Shown here one piece after another: positions 10,101 to 20,983 of a stretch of 51,948 bases of DNA (position 1 is the stretch's first letter; each line of letters begins with the position of its first letter). Below the pieces are notes generated by a model. That model searched no databases. It was not told where the DNA came from and saw only the letters and a list, made by a program, of their open reading frames with translations. This stretch comes from Candolleomyces eurysporus (taxonomy: Eukaryota; Basidiomycota; Agaricomycetes; Agaricales; Psathyrellaceae): positions 1-51,948 of the forward strand of contig JANBPK010001089.1 in NCBI GenBank assembly GCA_027579435.1, given 5' to 3'. The translations under genes were made by a program, and so were the position numbers.

Positions 10101-12151
10101 ATGGCCAGCAACCTCAATAACGCCCACGATTTCCGGATTGACAACTACAGCTTTACGAATGTTACAAACGTGAACCCCTCAGCGGATCCACTGAGCAGTG
10201 AGTCCGGCTCACAGAGCTATAGCGGAGCGCCTCAATCGATTCTTACCGCGACATATAGAACTCGAGGCTCGGGTTGCAACAGGTGCCATCCATGACTCGG
10301 CTGAGCGCTGTGATGNCCCCCAAATGCTATCCAGAGACGCGAGTCGCCGTCCAAGCCAACTTGTACCGCTGGATTGTGGATGGTGACGGAGAAGTTGAGC
10401 AGCCAAAGAAGATTAAATGGGTGACGGGGCCTGCAGGCACCGGGAAGACGGCCGTTATGGGATCGCTGGCAGATCGCTGTGCAGAGGGTGGTGTGTTGGG
10501 CGCGACGTTCTTCTTTGCATCCTGGTCAGCGTCCATTGGCCGCCGCCGCAAGACCGCCTTCGTCACAACCATCGCACACCAGCTGGCCCAGCACCGAGAG
10601 GATTTAAAGAACGCCATTTCCGCTGCCATGGAGAAGAACCCGGGCATTCTCGAGAAGAATCTGCATGTACAGATGGAAACTCTCGTTTTGGCCCCTCTCC
10701 GGGAGGTCGTTCGTCAATCCGAAGACCCAGAGCTGCGGGGAGCCATCATCGTCGACGGCCTGGACGAATGCGAAGCTGAACAATACCACGATACCAATAT
10801 CACAGGCCCACGGGCCACGCCAACACGAACGAACGCGCAAGACCAGTTGGAGATCCTGCAAGTTCTTCAAGCAGCGTCACTGGATCCAGATTTTCCCTTT
10901 CGTATCCTCATCGCCAGCCGTCCCGAGCCCGTATTCCGTGAATTTTTCGACCCCGAAATAAATCCCACCTTCGCCCAGAAGCTCGATTTGAACGTAGAGC
11001 ACAATGCCGACGCGGATATCACACTCTTTTTGGAAGCCAAGTTCGATCTCATTCGTCGTCGTTACAACTTTCCTCTGTCATGGCCACCACCAGGAACGAT
11101 CCAGACCTTGGTGGAGAATGCGTCGGGTCAGTTCATCTATGCCGCAACCGTCATCCGATTGCTCGACACGCGTCAACGAGAGCCTCCGAAGGCGTTGCTA
11201 GATGCAATTTTGAAGGTGGAAGCCACTCGGAAAACAAGTTCAAACCCATTCGAACAATTGGACGCATTGTACATGCGCATCTTGGAGTCTAGCCCAGATC
11301 TGCCTCTTTCGGTACGGTGGATTCACTCAATCCCCATATTGAATGAACCTGCTTTCAACGTGAACATGCTCCTGCAAACAGACCCAGAGAGCAACGAGGC
11401 AGAGCACTTGCTCGGAACCCTTCACTCATTGATTCAAATTCCACCTCACAGCAACCAGACGACGACCCAATATGGCTTTTACCACAAATCGCTGCTCGAC
11501 TTCCTCGAGGACCCTGGCCGTTGCGGGAAACTGTATGTTGAAAAGAGTGAAAGAAGGGTGTTCATCTGGGATGCATTCATTCGGGTGTGTGCGAGTGAGT
11601 TTGCTTCTGCTTCACGCTTTGTTTCTCTTCAGCAGTATAAATCTGATGCTATGGTATTGAAGGGGGTTGTGACACCCAGTTTTCATACCCGGAAAGCTTC
11701 CTCCAATTCTTGGCCAAGTTTCCATCATTTTGGGCAATTGTAGATATGGGCATCGCACGCTCCAAGCTCCTTCATACACCACCCAGCGCTGATTGGTGGG
11801 TGTCGTTGGCCGTTGTACACAAGCAGATTGGTTCCCTCTGGAATGTCTTCCAGCAATTTCACCTTTCAGTGCGTACAGTCCTCAATCTTTTCCAAACTTT
11901 GAACTGAAATTCAGTCTTCCTTTATTGTTCATCTTTAGTGCCCCTGGTATCGTTGCAAGCCAGGGTGTAGATTATGGAGCCGTTCCATTCTGCGTCGTTT
12001 GGGATCAGCTACCTGGATTGCACCTGGAGTGTTTTGGCCACGCCGACGATGGGAAAAACTTGAGGATGTTGATACGGTATTTAAACGATTGGCCAGAAAG
12101 GCGATCGAGGACGTCGAGCAGAGGGACTCCAAGAGCCAGAGTCGTACATAA
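10101..12151 (+). CDS. NACHT-domain NTPase, array copy 2
   Basis: The exons are inferred as 10101-10197, 10259-11594, 11663-11868 and 11939-12151. They sum to 1851 bp (616 residues) if the 'n' at 10316 is a surplus base: other copies have gatgccccc where this has gatg-n-ccccc. Residue positions: Asn-rich N-terminus 1-32, Walker A GPAGTGKT 89-96, Walker B IIVDGLDEC 195-203, RILIASRP 247-254, a copy-variable stretch 388-400, and a FYHKSLLDFLEDP motif near 440. The C-terminal exon begins CPWYRCKPGC. A basic GRRRKTAF stretch sits at 126-133 just after the FFFASWSAS strand. The protein ends about 70 residues into exon 4 with no repeat domain, so it is a short NACHT-only protein. Soluble and probably cytosolic, as no signal peptide or membrane span is seen. 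Confidence 0.87.
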
Positions 12152-12943
12152 TGCTAAAATTTCAGTTTTTTTGCCCGGGTTGATCGCTAGGGATTTGGTA
12201 TATGACAATCAATACACCAAGTAGAAATCCAGAGGTCAAAGGTACCTCTAGGATCGCGTGATTGGGACAAAAAGCAAGCTCTATTACAAGTTAAGGTACG
12301 GTACCTAGGACGCTGAGACTCGGCGGAAAGGAGAGGGAAGAAGCGGCCCTTTGCCACTTCATTTCGTTTCCCAAGACTTTGGTGAAAACGACAGCTTGAG
12401 AGTATGAGCTATTGTTTCTTTGAATAATCGTATTTGAAGTTCTGGCCTGCACAGACACGGTGAGCTTTGCGTAAATCACGAATGTGGCCATTTACGCTGA
12501 CCCTTTGTTGTGGTGCAATGAATAATCCAGCTGCCTCTTCTGAAAAATGGCATTTGAGTCGAGTAACATTCACACCGTTGAGCGACAATGATTGTGGTGG
12601 GACTGCGAAACGTTGAAACCACTGAAGGTGACAAGTAAACTAACCCGACATTTTCGCTGAGGGTCATAGACAACGGGAGGAGCGGTTGGGCTTGGGCGAG
12701 CGATCATCGATCATCAGGTTTACTCAGTGGGCCCACTCATAGTTTGACGAATTTTGAAGAATTTGACTTTGAGTTCCCTTCTTTTGATATTAGCAATAAA
12801 TTGTCCCTCGTCNTTTCCTGAATATATTGNTTTTTTTTCCTTTCGAGGGATTGGAGATCGGGGAAGAACGCGAAACTTGGCCAGATCAATCTCTCAGACC
12901 GCTCCGTCGAGAGTGTTGGACTTGTTTGTTGTCGCCTCTCTGC
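12152..12943. other. Gap between NACHT copy 2 and MSS1 copy 2, no gene seen
   Basis: It is homologous to 4693-5896 but shorter. Two ambiguous bases (12813, 12830) sit beside T-rich runs. The segment gtttactcagtgggcccactc near 12717 is also kept in unit 3 (20750), which locates a deletion of about 0.5 kb in unit 3. No open frame is conserved. Confidence 0.55.
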
Positions 12944-14967
12944 ATGTTGTGGTCTCCTCCACGATGTGCACCTCCCAGGCATCTATTACCTAGACCCAAC
13001 CCTTCTCGAAACATTGACCACTCACCGCCAGGAACCCATGCAAATCTGTTCAACAAGAATTTAACAAGACCCCGAGTTTCTTCAGCATCGTGGCATTGGC
13101 TCGTTCCACCGAAGTTGGCCCAGAATGCAGCTCCAAGATGGTATCTTCATAGTGAAAGTATCGTCTTGCCACCCTCAGACGCGCAGAAGAACACCATCTA
13201 CGCGTTATCCACACCCGCAGGGAAGGCTGGTGTGGGTGTGATACGGATTTCGGGTCCTGATGCGTTGAAGGAGGTGTGGGGGAGGATGGTTAAGCCATAC
13301 TCTCCATCTTCTGCGAATGGTACGTGGTATCCTAATGACTACCTTTATGGAGTGAGTAGTAAGACTGACATGACTTGGGTAGGAAAGCTCAGAGAACCGA
13401 TACCTTGGAAGCTCCAACGGTGTCGGATTGTACACCCGGAGAGTGGAGAGACGATTGATGACGGGTTAGTCGTGTACTTCAAAGGTTCGTCCTCCGCTCT
13501 TCCTTTCAAACTGTTCCTGGGAACTTACTTTTATTGAAACTCGATCCACGACAGGCCCAAAATCATTTACTTCCGAAAACGTACTCGAATTGCACGTCCA
13601 TTCCGGCCGTGCAGTTATCTCAGCCGCCCTTTCGGGACTCTCGAAACTACCCACTTTTTGACCTGCAGAACCGGGAGAATTCACGAGACGCGCGTATTTG
13701 AATGGGAGGCTAGATTTGACGCAGCTGGAGGGGTTGAAGGATTTGATTGATGCAGAGACGGAAGGGCAGAGGAGAGTCGCTGTCAGAGCTGCTGAGGTGA
13801 GTTCAGTGTATCTTTCCCTTCTGTATAACCGAAGGGAGGCTCACTCTTTCGATTTCAGGGCGTCACAAAACAAAAANTTTGACAAACTCCGCGCGGACAT
13901 TATATCCAGCCTTGCAAAAGTCGAGGCCCTCATCGACTTTGGGGAGGGCGAAGAAATCGAAGAAAGCGTGTACGAAGACGCTAAATCTAAGGTCCAGAAA
14001 GTCTTGGATACGATCCAAGGATACTTGAATTATCACTGCAGGGGTGACTCTTGCGTTCGGGTATTCGGCTTGCAATTTTTGGACCACCGAATGCCGGGAA
14101 GAGCAGTTTATTGAATTTCTTGGGTATGTGTGTCCGCTTCGTTCTGTTCTCTAGCGCCGCAACTGACTGAAATATACCTTTCTCTTATAGCTCAACGTGA
14201 AGTGGCAATTGTCACCCCCATCCCAGGCACCACGAGACATCCTTGAATTATCCCTGGATATTGGTGGCTTGCCAGTGGTAATCGCTGATACAGCTGGTCT
14301 ACGCAAGACAAAGAATGTTGTGGAGAAGATTGGCGCATGTATACTTTTCCTTTTCTTCTTACTTTCATCGATACTGATGAACTGGGTTTTAGCGTGGAGA
14401 GTGCAGATATTTTGATCTGCGTGCTGTCTTTCCCAGAAGCCGTACAACAGCAGCAACGCAAAGACCTAGGGTCAGAGCCATCGTCTCATTGGCGAGAGCT
14501 AATCTCCCGGGATAACAATTTCTTGCTCTTCAACGACGACGAAAGCTTGGAAGGTTTTGCGGACGTTCTGAGAAAGCGGTAGATGTAGTTATTCTCCACC
14601 TCAACTCAACCTGCATATTTGACCTATCGATTAATTAGGTTTGGTATGGACGACATCCTAAGTGACGCAGCGAGCCCTGCATCACCAAGTCTCGCCATCG
14701 GGACCACTTGTAAAGCGCGAGAACGCATTTGGGCACATTCCTTGAGTACGGTGCGTCCCTTGCCTCTCCTTCGCTGTTGTACCTGAGCTCATGAACACTT
14801 GTACACGCTCGCTTGCCTACTGATTTCTTCTTGACCTCTTGAAGGCCATATGGTCTTCGCAGCCGAAGAACTGGGTTACGCTGCAAACACTATTGGGAAA
14901 GTCACCGGCGCGATTGAGGCGGAGCATGTTTTGGATGCTGTCTTCCGGGGATTTCTGCATCGGTAAA
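12944..14967 (+). pseudogene. MSS1: MSS1/MnmE tRNA-modification GTPase, array copy 2
   Basis: It starts at ATG 12944 with the presequence-like leader and keeps the folate domain, the P-loop GPPNAGKSS (near 14085), DTAGLR, and the C-terminal part ending in the family signature FCIGK. Lesions are a CGA to TGA nonsense at 13659-13661 (TFRPAEP becomes TF-stop-PAEP), a one-base loss near 14045 (ggtgactc where copy 1 has ggcgaactc), and loss of GTTRDI residues. The G4 motif NKxD and about 70 following residues are deleted: LLFN runs directly into DDESLEGF near 14530. An 'n' at 13877 is surplus. An extra G before the FCIGK codons puts them out of frame, as also in copy 3. Confidence 0.82.
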
Positions 14968-17900
14968 CAAACCATCAACGAACTTTGCCAAGGTCTGCTC
15001 TCGTATCTATTGCGCTTGTTGATTTAACACTACAACGCGTATATCTTGCTATGTCAAGTGCATGAAACGCAGCTGGTATCCGGCCGTTGTCGCTGCACAA
15101 ACATCCCAGTGTTTGTTGACAATTTATGCGGACTTACTTTGTTCTCTCGCTCACGTCGCACCGTTTTCTTTAGACCTGAACCCAAGTGGGTTCCTCTGAC
15201 TGCTGCTGTTTGGGTATCCTTGATCACCTTCGCCCATCCAATCCTCCAGGAGAGCCTGGCGGTTTTGATATGGACATTGCTCCACCCCTTCTCGGCAAGC
15301 GGCCATGGAAGTATGTATTGAACCTCTTTACAGAGAGCATATAAGGATAATAAAGCAGTCTACAAGAGTAATATATTGTTGATAAACTCAGTAGAACCGC
15401 AAGACAATGTGCTGCACGTATCGTTGAGTTAAAACCCGGCAAGTTGCATGGTGGAATAGTATCAAGCGTCATTCGGACTTGTGTAGATTCGTATGCGATC
15501 CGTTCCATGCTATTTATGTGACCCCAGTCTCAGTGCCTGGTCTCTTTTCTGACCCAAAAAATGTAAAAACGACGCCCTGGTGAAAGCCGGTATCCTAGTT
15601 TAGATCTGCGAGGAGTCAGAAAGGTTCAATGAGAGAAATCAATGCTCCAGAGAAGCTCTACTTAGAGGCAGACTGGAAATCGGAACCCCTTCCTCCCCCA
15701 AGAAGTAGCAATGTTGCTCACACAATATCTGACCGTCCCCAACTCGAAGCACCGACAAGCAACTGCAAGAATTGTGACCTTGAACATTAACCTCGGCTAC
15801 CCATCGAAGCACTCGGACATGTACGCCCAAAGCCAACTTGCCATGGGCAGAGAAAGTGCCATTCCTGCATACGAATAGTCGAGACGCCTGACCATGTTCC
15901 TTTGGAATGCGCTAACCTGTCAGATATAGTCAGCACTATGTGGGCGTTCACAAGTCAACTGGTGGAGAATTACACAGCCCTTTTCCGTCTCAAAACCCTC
16001 CTCAACCTCGAGACTGACTCCTAGTTCGAGCGCATTTGAGAGGATGGCCTCAGACTCAGGAATCTACCCATATCCTCTGGAGACCCACTTGGTTGAGAGA
16101 GTCAACGGTTGTACCGTGACTTTTGTATTTCAAGGTGGCCGAGGGATGGAAGCACGGGTAGAATCGCTTCTTCTCAACGATCATCGCCATTTACATCAAC
16201 ACCGGGTGAGGGCCTTCAAGACCCCGTCGTCGAGCCTTGGTTGTCTATCCGAGAGTTTGAACATCCACCGTTCGCACCTCGACGGAGGTGCGAGGCAGAC
16301 GAGGCGCTTCAACTCGGGGACCATAGCTGGATGTTCGATGAGGCCGATGGCTGTTCTAGAACGGGACCAGGTGCTGGCTGAACGAAATGGTGAGTGCAGC
16401 TCATCTTCTGCAGTGATAATCCCGGTAGCGTTGGCCCGATGATAGGGTGTAGCAGCACACTCGAAGAACCCAATTTCAGCACTCGGTGGTGCAGTCGCCA
16501 AGTTTAATGATCAAACTCAAGTAGGTGGCAGCTGCCGACGAACTCGGTCAAGGAAAGTCTAGAATAGAAGAACTTTGTGCAGCAGGAGTAGGGGGATACT
16601 AGGACAGCTTAGCCACGAGAAAGAAAGCGAACTCTTGAAACATCGAGCGGTCACGGTCATCCCAGCAGATAACACAAAATCAAGGAGTGGCCTATCAATC
16701 ACATATGATAGAAGGAAGATCGCCAGTTGTACATCGGACTTTGTGCGTAGTAGAGAGCAAACCTGTGTGCTCTCTCCTGGAACGCCAGGGCTCTATTCTG
16801 TTTGCCCAGAAAGCGTAGACCGAAATGGTCGCACCTTTCCTCTCTTCTGATCCGGAAAATGTAGAAATGACGCCCTGGTGGAAGCTGGTATCCTAGCCGA
16901 GATCTGCGAGGAGTCAGAGGGGCTCAACGAGAGGCTTCAAGAAAGCTCTACTTACCCTGAGGCAGACTGGGAAATTCGAGATCCCTCGAAAATTAGCAAT
17001 GTTGCTCGGACAAGATCTGACCATCGCCAACTTGAAGCACAGACGAGCGATTGGAAGAATTGCGACTCGAACGTCAACATCCGCTATCCATTAAGCGCTC
17101 AGACATGCACGCCCAAAGCCAAGCAGCGGTCAGAGAAAATGCCGTTTCTGCGCACAAATAGTTGAGACGTCTGGACACGTTCCTCTGGAATGCATTGACC
17201 TGCCAGATCTAGTCGGCCTTGGGCTTGCCTTCACGAGAGAACCGGTGGAGACGTACACAACCCTCTTCCGACTCGAAACCCTTCTCAACTTCGAGACCGA
17301 CGCCTAGTTCGAGTACACCTGAGAGGGTGTCCTCATGCCGGGGAGCCTGGCCTTGTCCGCTGGAGACCTGTTTGGTTGGGAGAGTCAGTCGTACCATGAG
17401 TCGTGAATTTCAAGGTGTTCGAGGTTCGGACATGCTGGTAGTATCGCTTCTAAACCATCACCACCATTTCCATCGACACCGAGAGGGGAGGGCCTTCAAA
17501 ACTTCGTCATCGAAATTTGACTGTTCATCTGATAGTCGGAACATCCACCACTCGCAGTTCGACGGAAGTGCGAGGCAGACAAGGTGCTTCAGCTGGGGAA
17601 CCATAGCTGGATGTTCGATGAGAATTGATGGTTATTCCAGAATTGGACCAGGTGATGGGTGAACGAAATGGCGAGTAGTAGACGGCTTCAAGCCTGATGA
17701 TTCTTATCTTCTGCAGTGATGGTCGTGATTCGCGTTGGCTCGATAGTAGGTGTAGCAGCAGCACACTCGAAGGCGCAGGTGAAACCAAGGCCGATCTTCC
17801 ACGAATTAGATTTGAGAAATGGAGGGTAGGGATAGAGGGTTGAGTGGGGCTTACAGGGAGTATGTGAATCGATATGGGTTTAGACGTTCGATCCCCTNCC

Positions 17901-18659
17901 CCCCTGTTCCATCGAGCACATCCCCTCTACCAGCCATCCTCGCTGAGGCCTTCCTAAGCGCCTCCTTCATCACACTAGCACTTGGAACGACCTGTGGATT
18001 GTTGGTATAAGACGCTGCCAAATGCGTCAACGCACTCCAACCAACAGCGGACCTGTAGGACCAAGCCCCACCAACAACGGAGCGTCAAAAAGCAAGAAAT
18101 TCCAACCTAATTCAAACTCGTCCCCAGAACGCCGGAGCTTTCAAAGGTGCTCGGAACTCGGTGAACCCGGATAGAGTCATGAGGCATATCCATGAGCCCG
18201 GTAGCGAGACGTGGAAGAGGAGGCGATCGAGGACGTCCTTTGTGACTGGGGGAAGAGAGGTTGGAGAAGATGAGGTTGACGGAGATGCTTTGGGGGGAGA
18301 GTATTGCGCCTGAAGGGGAAACCGGGATTGGATGAATGGGAATCGGCCCGCTATTGAAATATTGCTTGAATGAGAGCACTGCGGCTGCTGGAAAGATGGA
18401 GAGTAAACGTAGGACGGAGCTGAGAGGGAAATCGAGAACACATCAGATCTGCGCCGGGAAGCGAATTCGGCAGTTTGTGCCCGCGGGCCTGTTCAAGATA
18501 AGGCTTGCCACCTCTTCTTGCGTGTCCCCTGGGTCAGATGAGCATGCATAGACACTCGACAAACAGCTCACAAACACACGAGGTGGACGCTATTAAACCG
18601 TTCAGGCTGCGGGAACGTGGTCAGTCCAGCCTCGCTCCTTCCTTCACTTCGACCGCCCC
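14968..18659. repeat. A-type spacer between units 2 and 3
   Basis: It is nearly the same as 23620-27284; the offset between matching points is 8657 bp (16002 and 24659). Inside it the segment from 16002 recurs, diverged, from about 17285, giving a 1.28 kb direct duplication absent from B-type spacers. The left end (15320-15540) matches the left end of the B spacers at 7950-8135. Open frames on either strand are short and not conserved. It carries the antisense relic at about 17930-18120 and an ambiguous base at 17898 in a C run. Confidence 0.75.
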
Positions 18660-20691
18660 ATGGCTAGCAACCTCAAGAACGCCCACAATTTCCGCATCGA
18701 CAACTACAGCTACAACTACAACGACAACTCGGTGAATGTGAACCACTCAGCAGATCCACTGAGCGGTGAGTCTGGCCCACAGAGCTGTAGCTGAGTGTCT
18801 CGATTGATTCTTACTCCGATATACAGAACTCAGGGCTCGGATTGCAGCAGGCGCCATCCATGACTCGGCCGAGCGCTGTGATGCCCCCAAATGCTACCCA
18901 GAGACGCGAGTCGCCGTCCAAGACAACTTGTACCGCTGGATTGTGGATGGTGACGGAGAAGTTGAACAGCCGAAGAAGGTTAAATGGGTGACGGGGCCTG
19001 CAGGCACCGGGAAGACGGCCGTTATGGGATCACTGGCAGATCGCTGTGCAGAGGATGGTGTTTTGGGCGCGACGTTCTTCTTTGCATCCTGGTCAGCGTC
19101 CATTGGCAGGCGCCGGAAGACTGCCTTCGTCGCAACCATCGCACACCAGCTGGCCCAGCACCAAGAGGATTTAAAGAACGCCATTTCCGCTGCCATGGAG
19201 AAGAATCCGGGCGTTCTTGAGAAGAAGCTGCACGTACAGATGGAAACTCTCGTTTTGGCCCCGCTCCGGGAGGTAGTTCGTCAATCCGAAGGGCCAGAGC
19301 TGCGGGGTGCGATCATCATCGATGGCCTGGATGAATGCGAGGCCGAACAATACCACGATACCAAGATCACAGGCCTACAGGCCACGCCTCCACGAACGAA
19401 TGCGCAAGACCAGTTGGAGATCCTGCAAATCCTTCAGGCAGCGTCCTCGGATCCAGATTTTCCCTTTCGTATCCTCATCGCCAGCCGTCCCGAGCGCGTA
19501 TTTCGCAGATTCTTCGACCCTGGTATAAACCCCACCTCCTTTGCCCAGAAGCTCGATTTGAACGTAGAGCACAATGCCGACGCCGATATCACGCTCTTTC
19601 TGGAAGCCCAGTTCGATCTCATTCGTCGCAGTCACAACTTTCCTCAGTCATGGCCACCACCAGGAACGATTCGGACCTTGGTGGAGAATGCTTCCGGTCA
19701 GTTCATCTACGCCGCAACCGTCATCCGGCTGTTCGACACGGGTCACCGAGAGCCTCCGAAGGCGTTGCTAGAGGCTATGTTGAAGGTGGAAGCCACTCGG
19801 GAAACAAGTTCAAACCCACTCGAACAATTGGACGCATTGTACATGCGCATCTTGGAGTCTAGTCCGGATCCGCCTCTTTCGGTACGGTGGATTTACGCGA
19901 TCCACTTGTTAGTTCAGTACCCTACCGAAGCCTCTGCACTCAAAGTAAACATGCTCCTGCAAACGGACCCAGAGAGCAACGAGGCAGAGCACTTGCTCGG
20001 AACCCTTCACTCATTGATTCAGATTCCACCTCACAGCGGCCAGACGAGGACCAAATATGGCTTTTACCACAAATCGCTGCTCGACTTCCTCCAGGACCCT
20101 GGCCGTTGCGGGAAACTGTATGTTGGAGAGAGTGAAAGAAGGGTGTTCGTCTGGGGCGCATTCGTTCGGGTGTGTGCGAGTGAGTTTGCTTCTGCTTCAT
20201 GCTTTGTTTCTCTTCAACAGTATAAATCTGATGCTATGGTATTGAAGGGGGTTGTGACACCCAGTTTTCATACCCGGAAAGCTTCCTCGAATTCTTGGCT
20301 GAGCTTCCATCATATCTGCCAATTGTACATGAGGGCATCGCACACTCCAAGGTCCTTCATATGCCACCCAGCGCTGATTGGTGGGTGTCGTTGGCCGTCG
20401 TACACAAGCAGATTGATTCCCTCTGGTGTGTCTTCCTGCAATTTCACCGTTCAGTGCGTACAGTCCTCAATCTTTTCCAAACTTTGAACTGAAATTCAGT
20501 CTTCCTTTATTGTTTATCTTTAGTGCCCCTGGTATCATTGCAAGCCAGGGTGTAGACTGTGGAGCCACTCCATTCTGCGTTGTTTGGGATCACCTACCCG
20601 GATTCGGATTGCATCTGAAGTGTTTCGGCCAACGGTGTTGCACCGATTGGCCGGCAAGGCAATCGAGGATCTCCGACGGAGGAACTCGTAG
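18660..20691 (+). CDS. NACHT-domain NTPase, array copy 3
   Basis: Exons 18660-18765, 18827-20179, 20248-20453 and 20524-20691 give 1833 bp (610 residues) in frame with no ambiguous base. Walker A GPAGTGKT, Walker B IIIDGLDEC, the ILIASRPERVF sensor and FYHKSLLDFLQDPGRC are intact. It differs most from its siblings. The N-terminus is Tyr/Asn-rich (NYSYNYNDNSVNVN), the mid-protein variable block is longest (HLLVQYPTEASALKV), and exon 4 has lost about 42 bp, so the CPWYHCKPGC module is followed by a shorter tail that stops at TAG 20689-20691. First Cys-module Arg is His here. The frame remains open in every exon, which argues against a simple pseudogene. Confidence 0.85.
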
Positions 20692-20983
20692 AACCAGAGT
20701 CATACCTAATGTTAAAATTTCCGTTCTGGTTTGGGCGAGCAATCATCAGGTTTACTCAGTGGGCCCACTCATAGTTCGACGAATTTTGAAGAATTTGACT
20801 TTTGGTTCCATTCTCTTGATATTAGCGATATATTATCCCTCATCTTACCTAAATATAATGTTTATGTTTTTCTTCTTTCGAGGCATCGGAGAGCGGGGAA
20901 GAACGCGAACTTGACCGGATCAATCTCTCAGACTGTCTCGATGGTTGGACTTGTTTGTTGACGCAATGTTGACGCCTCTCCGC

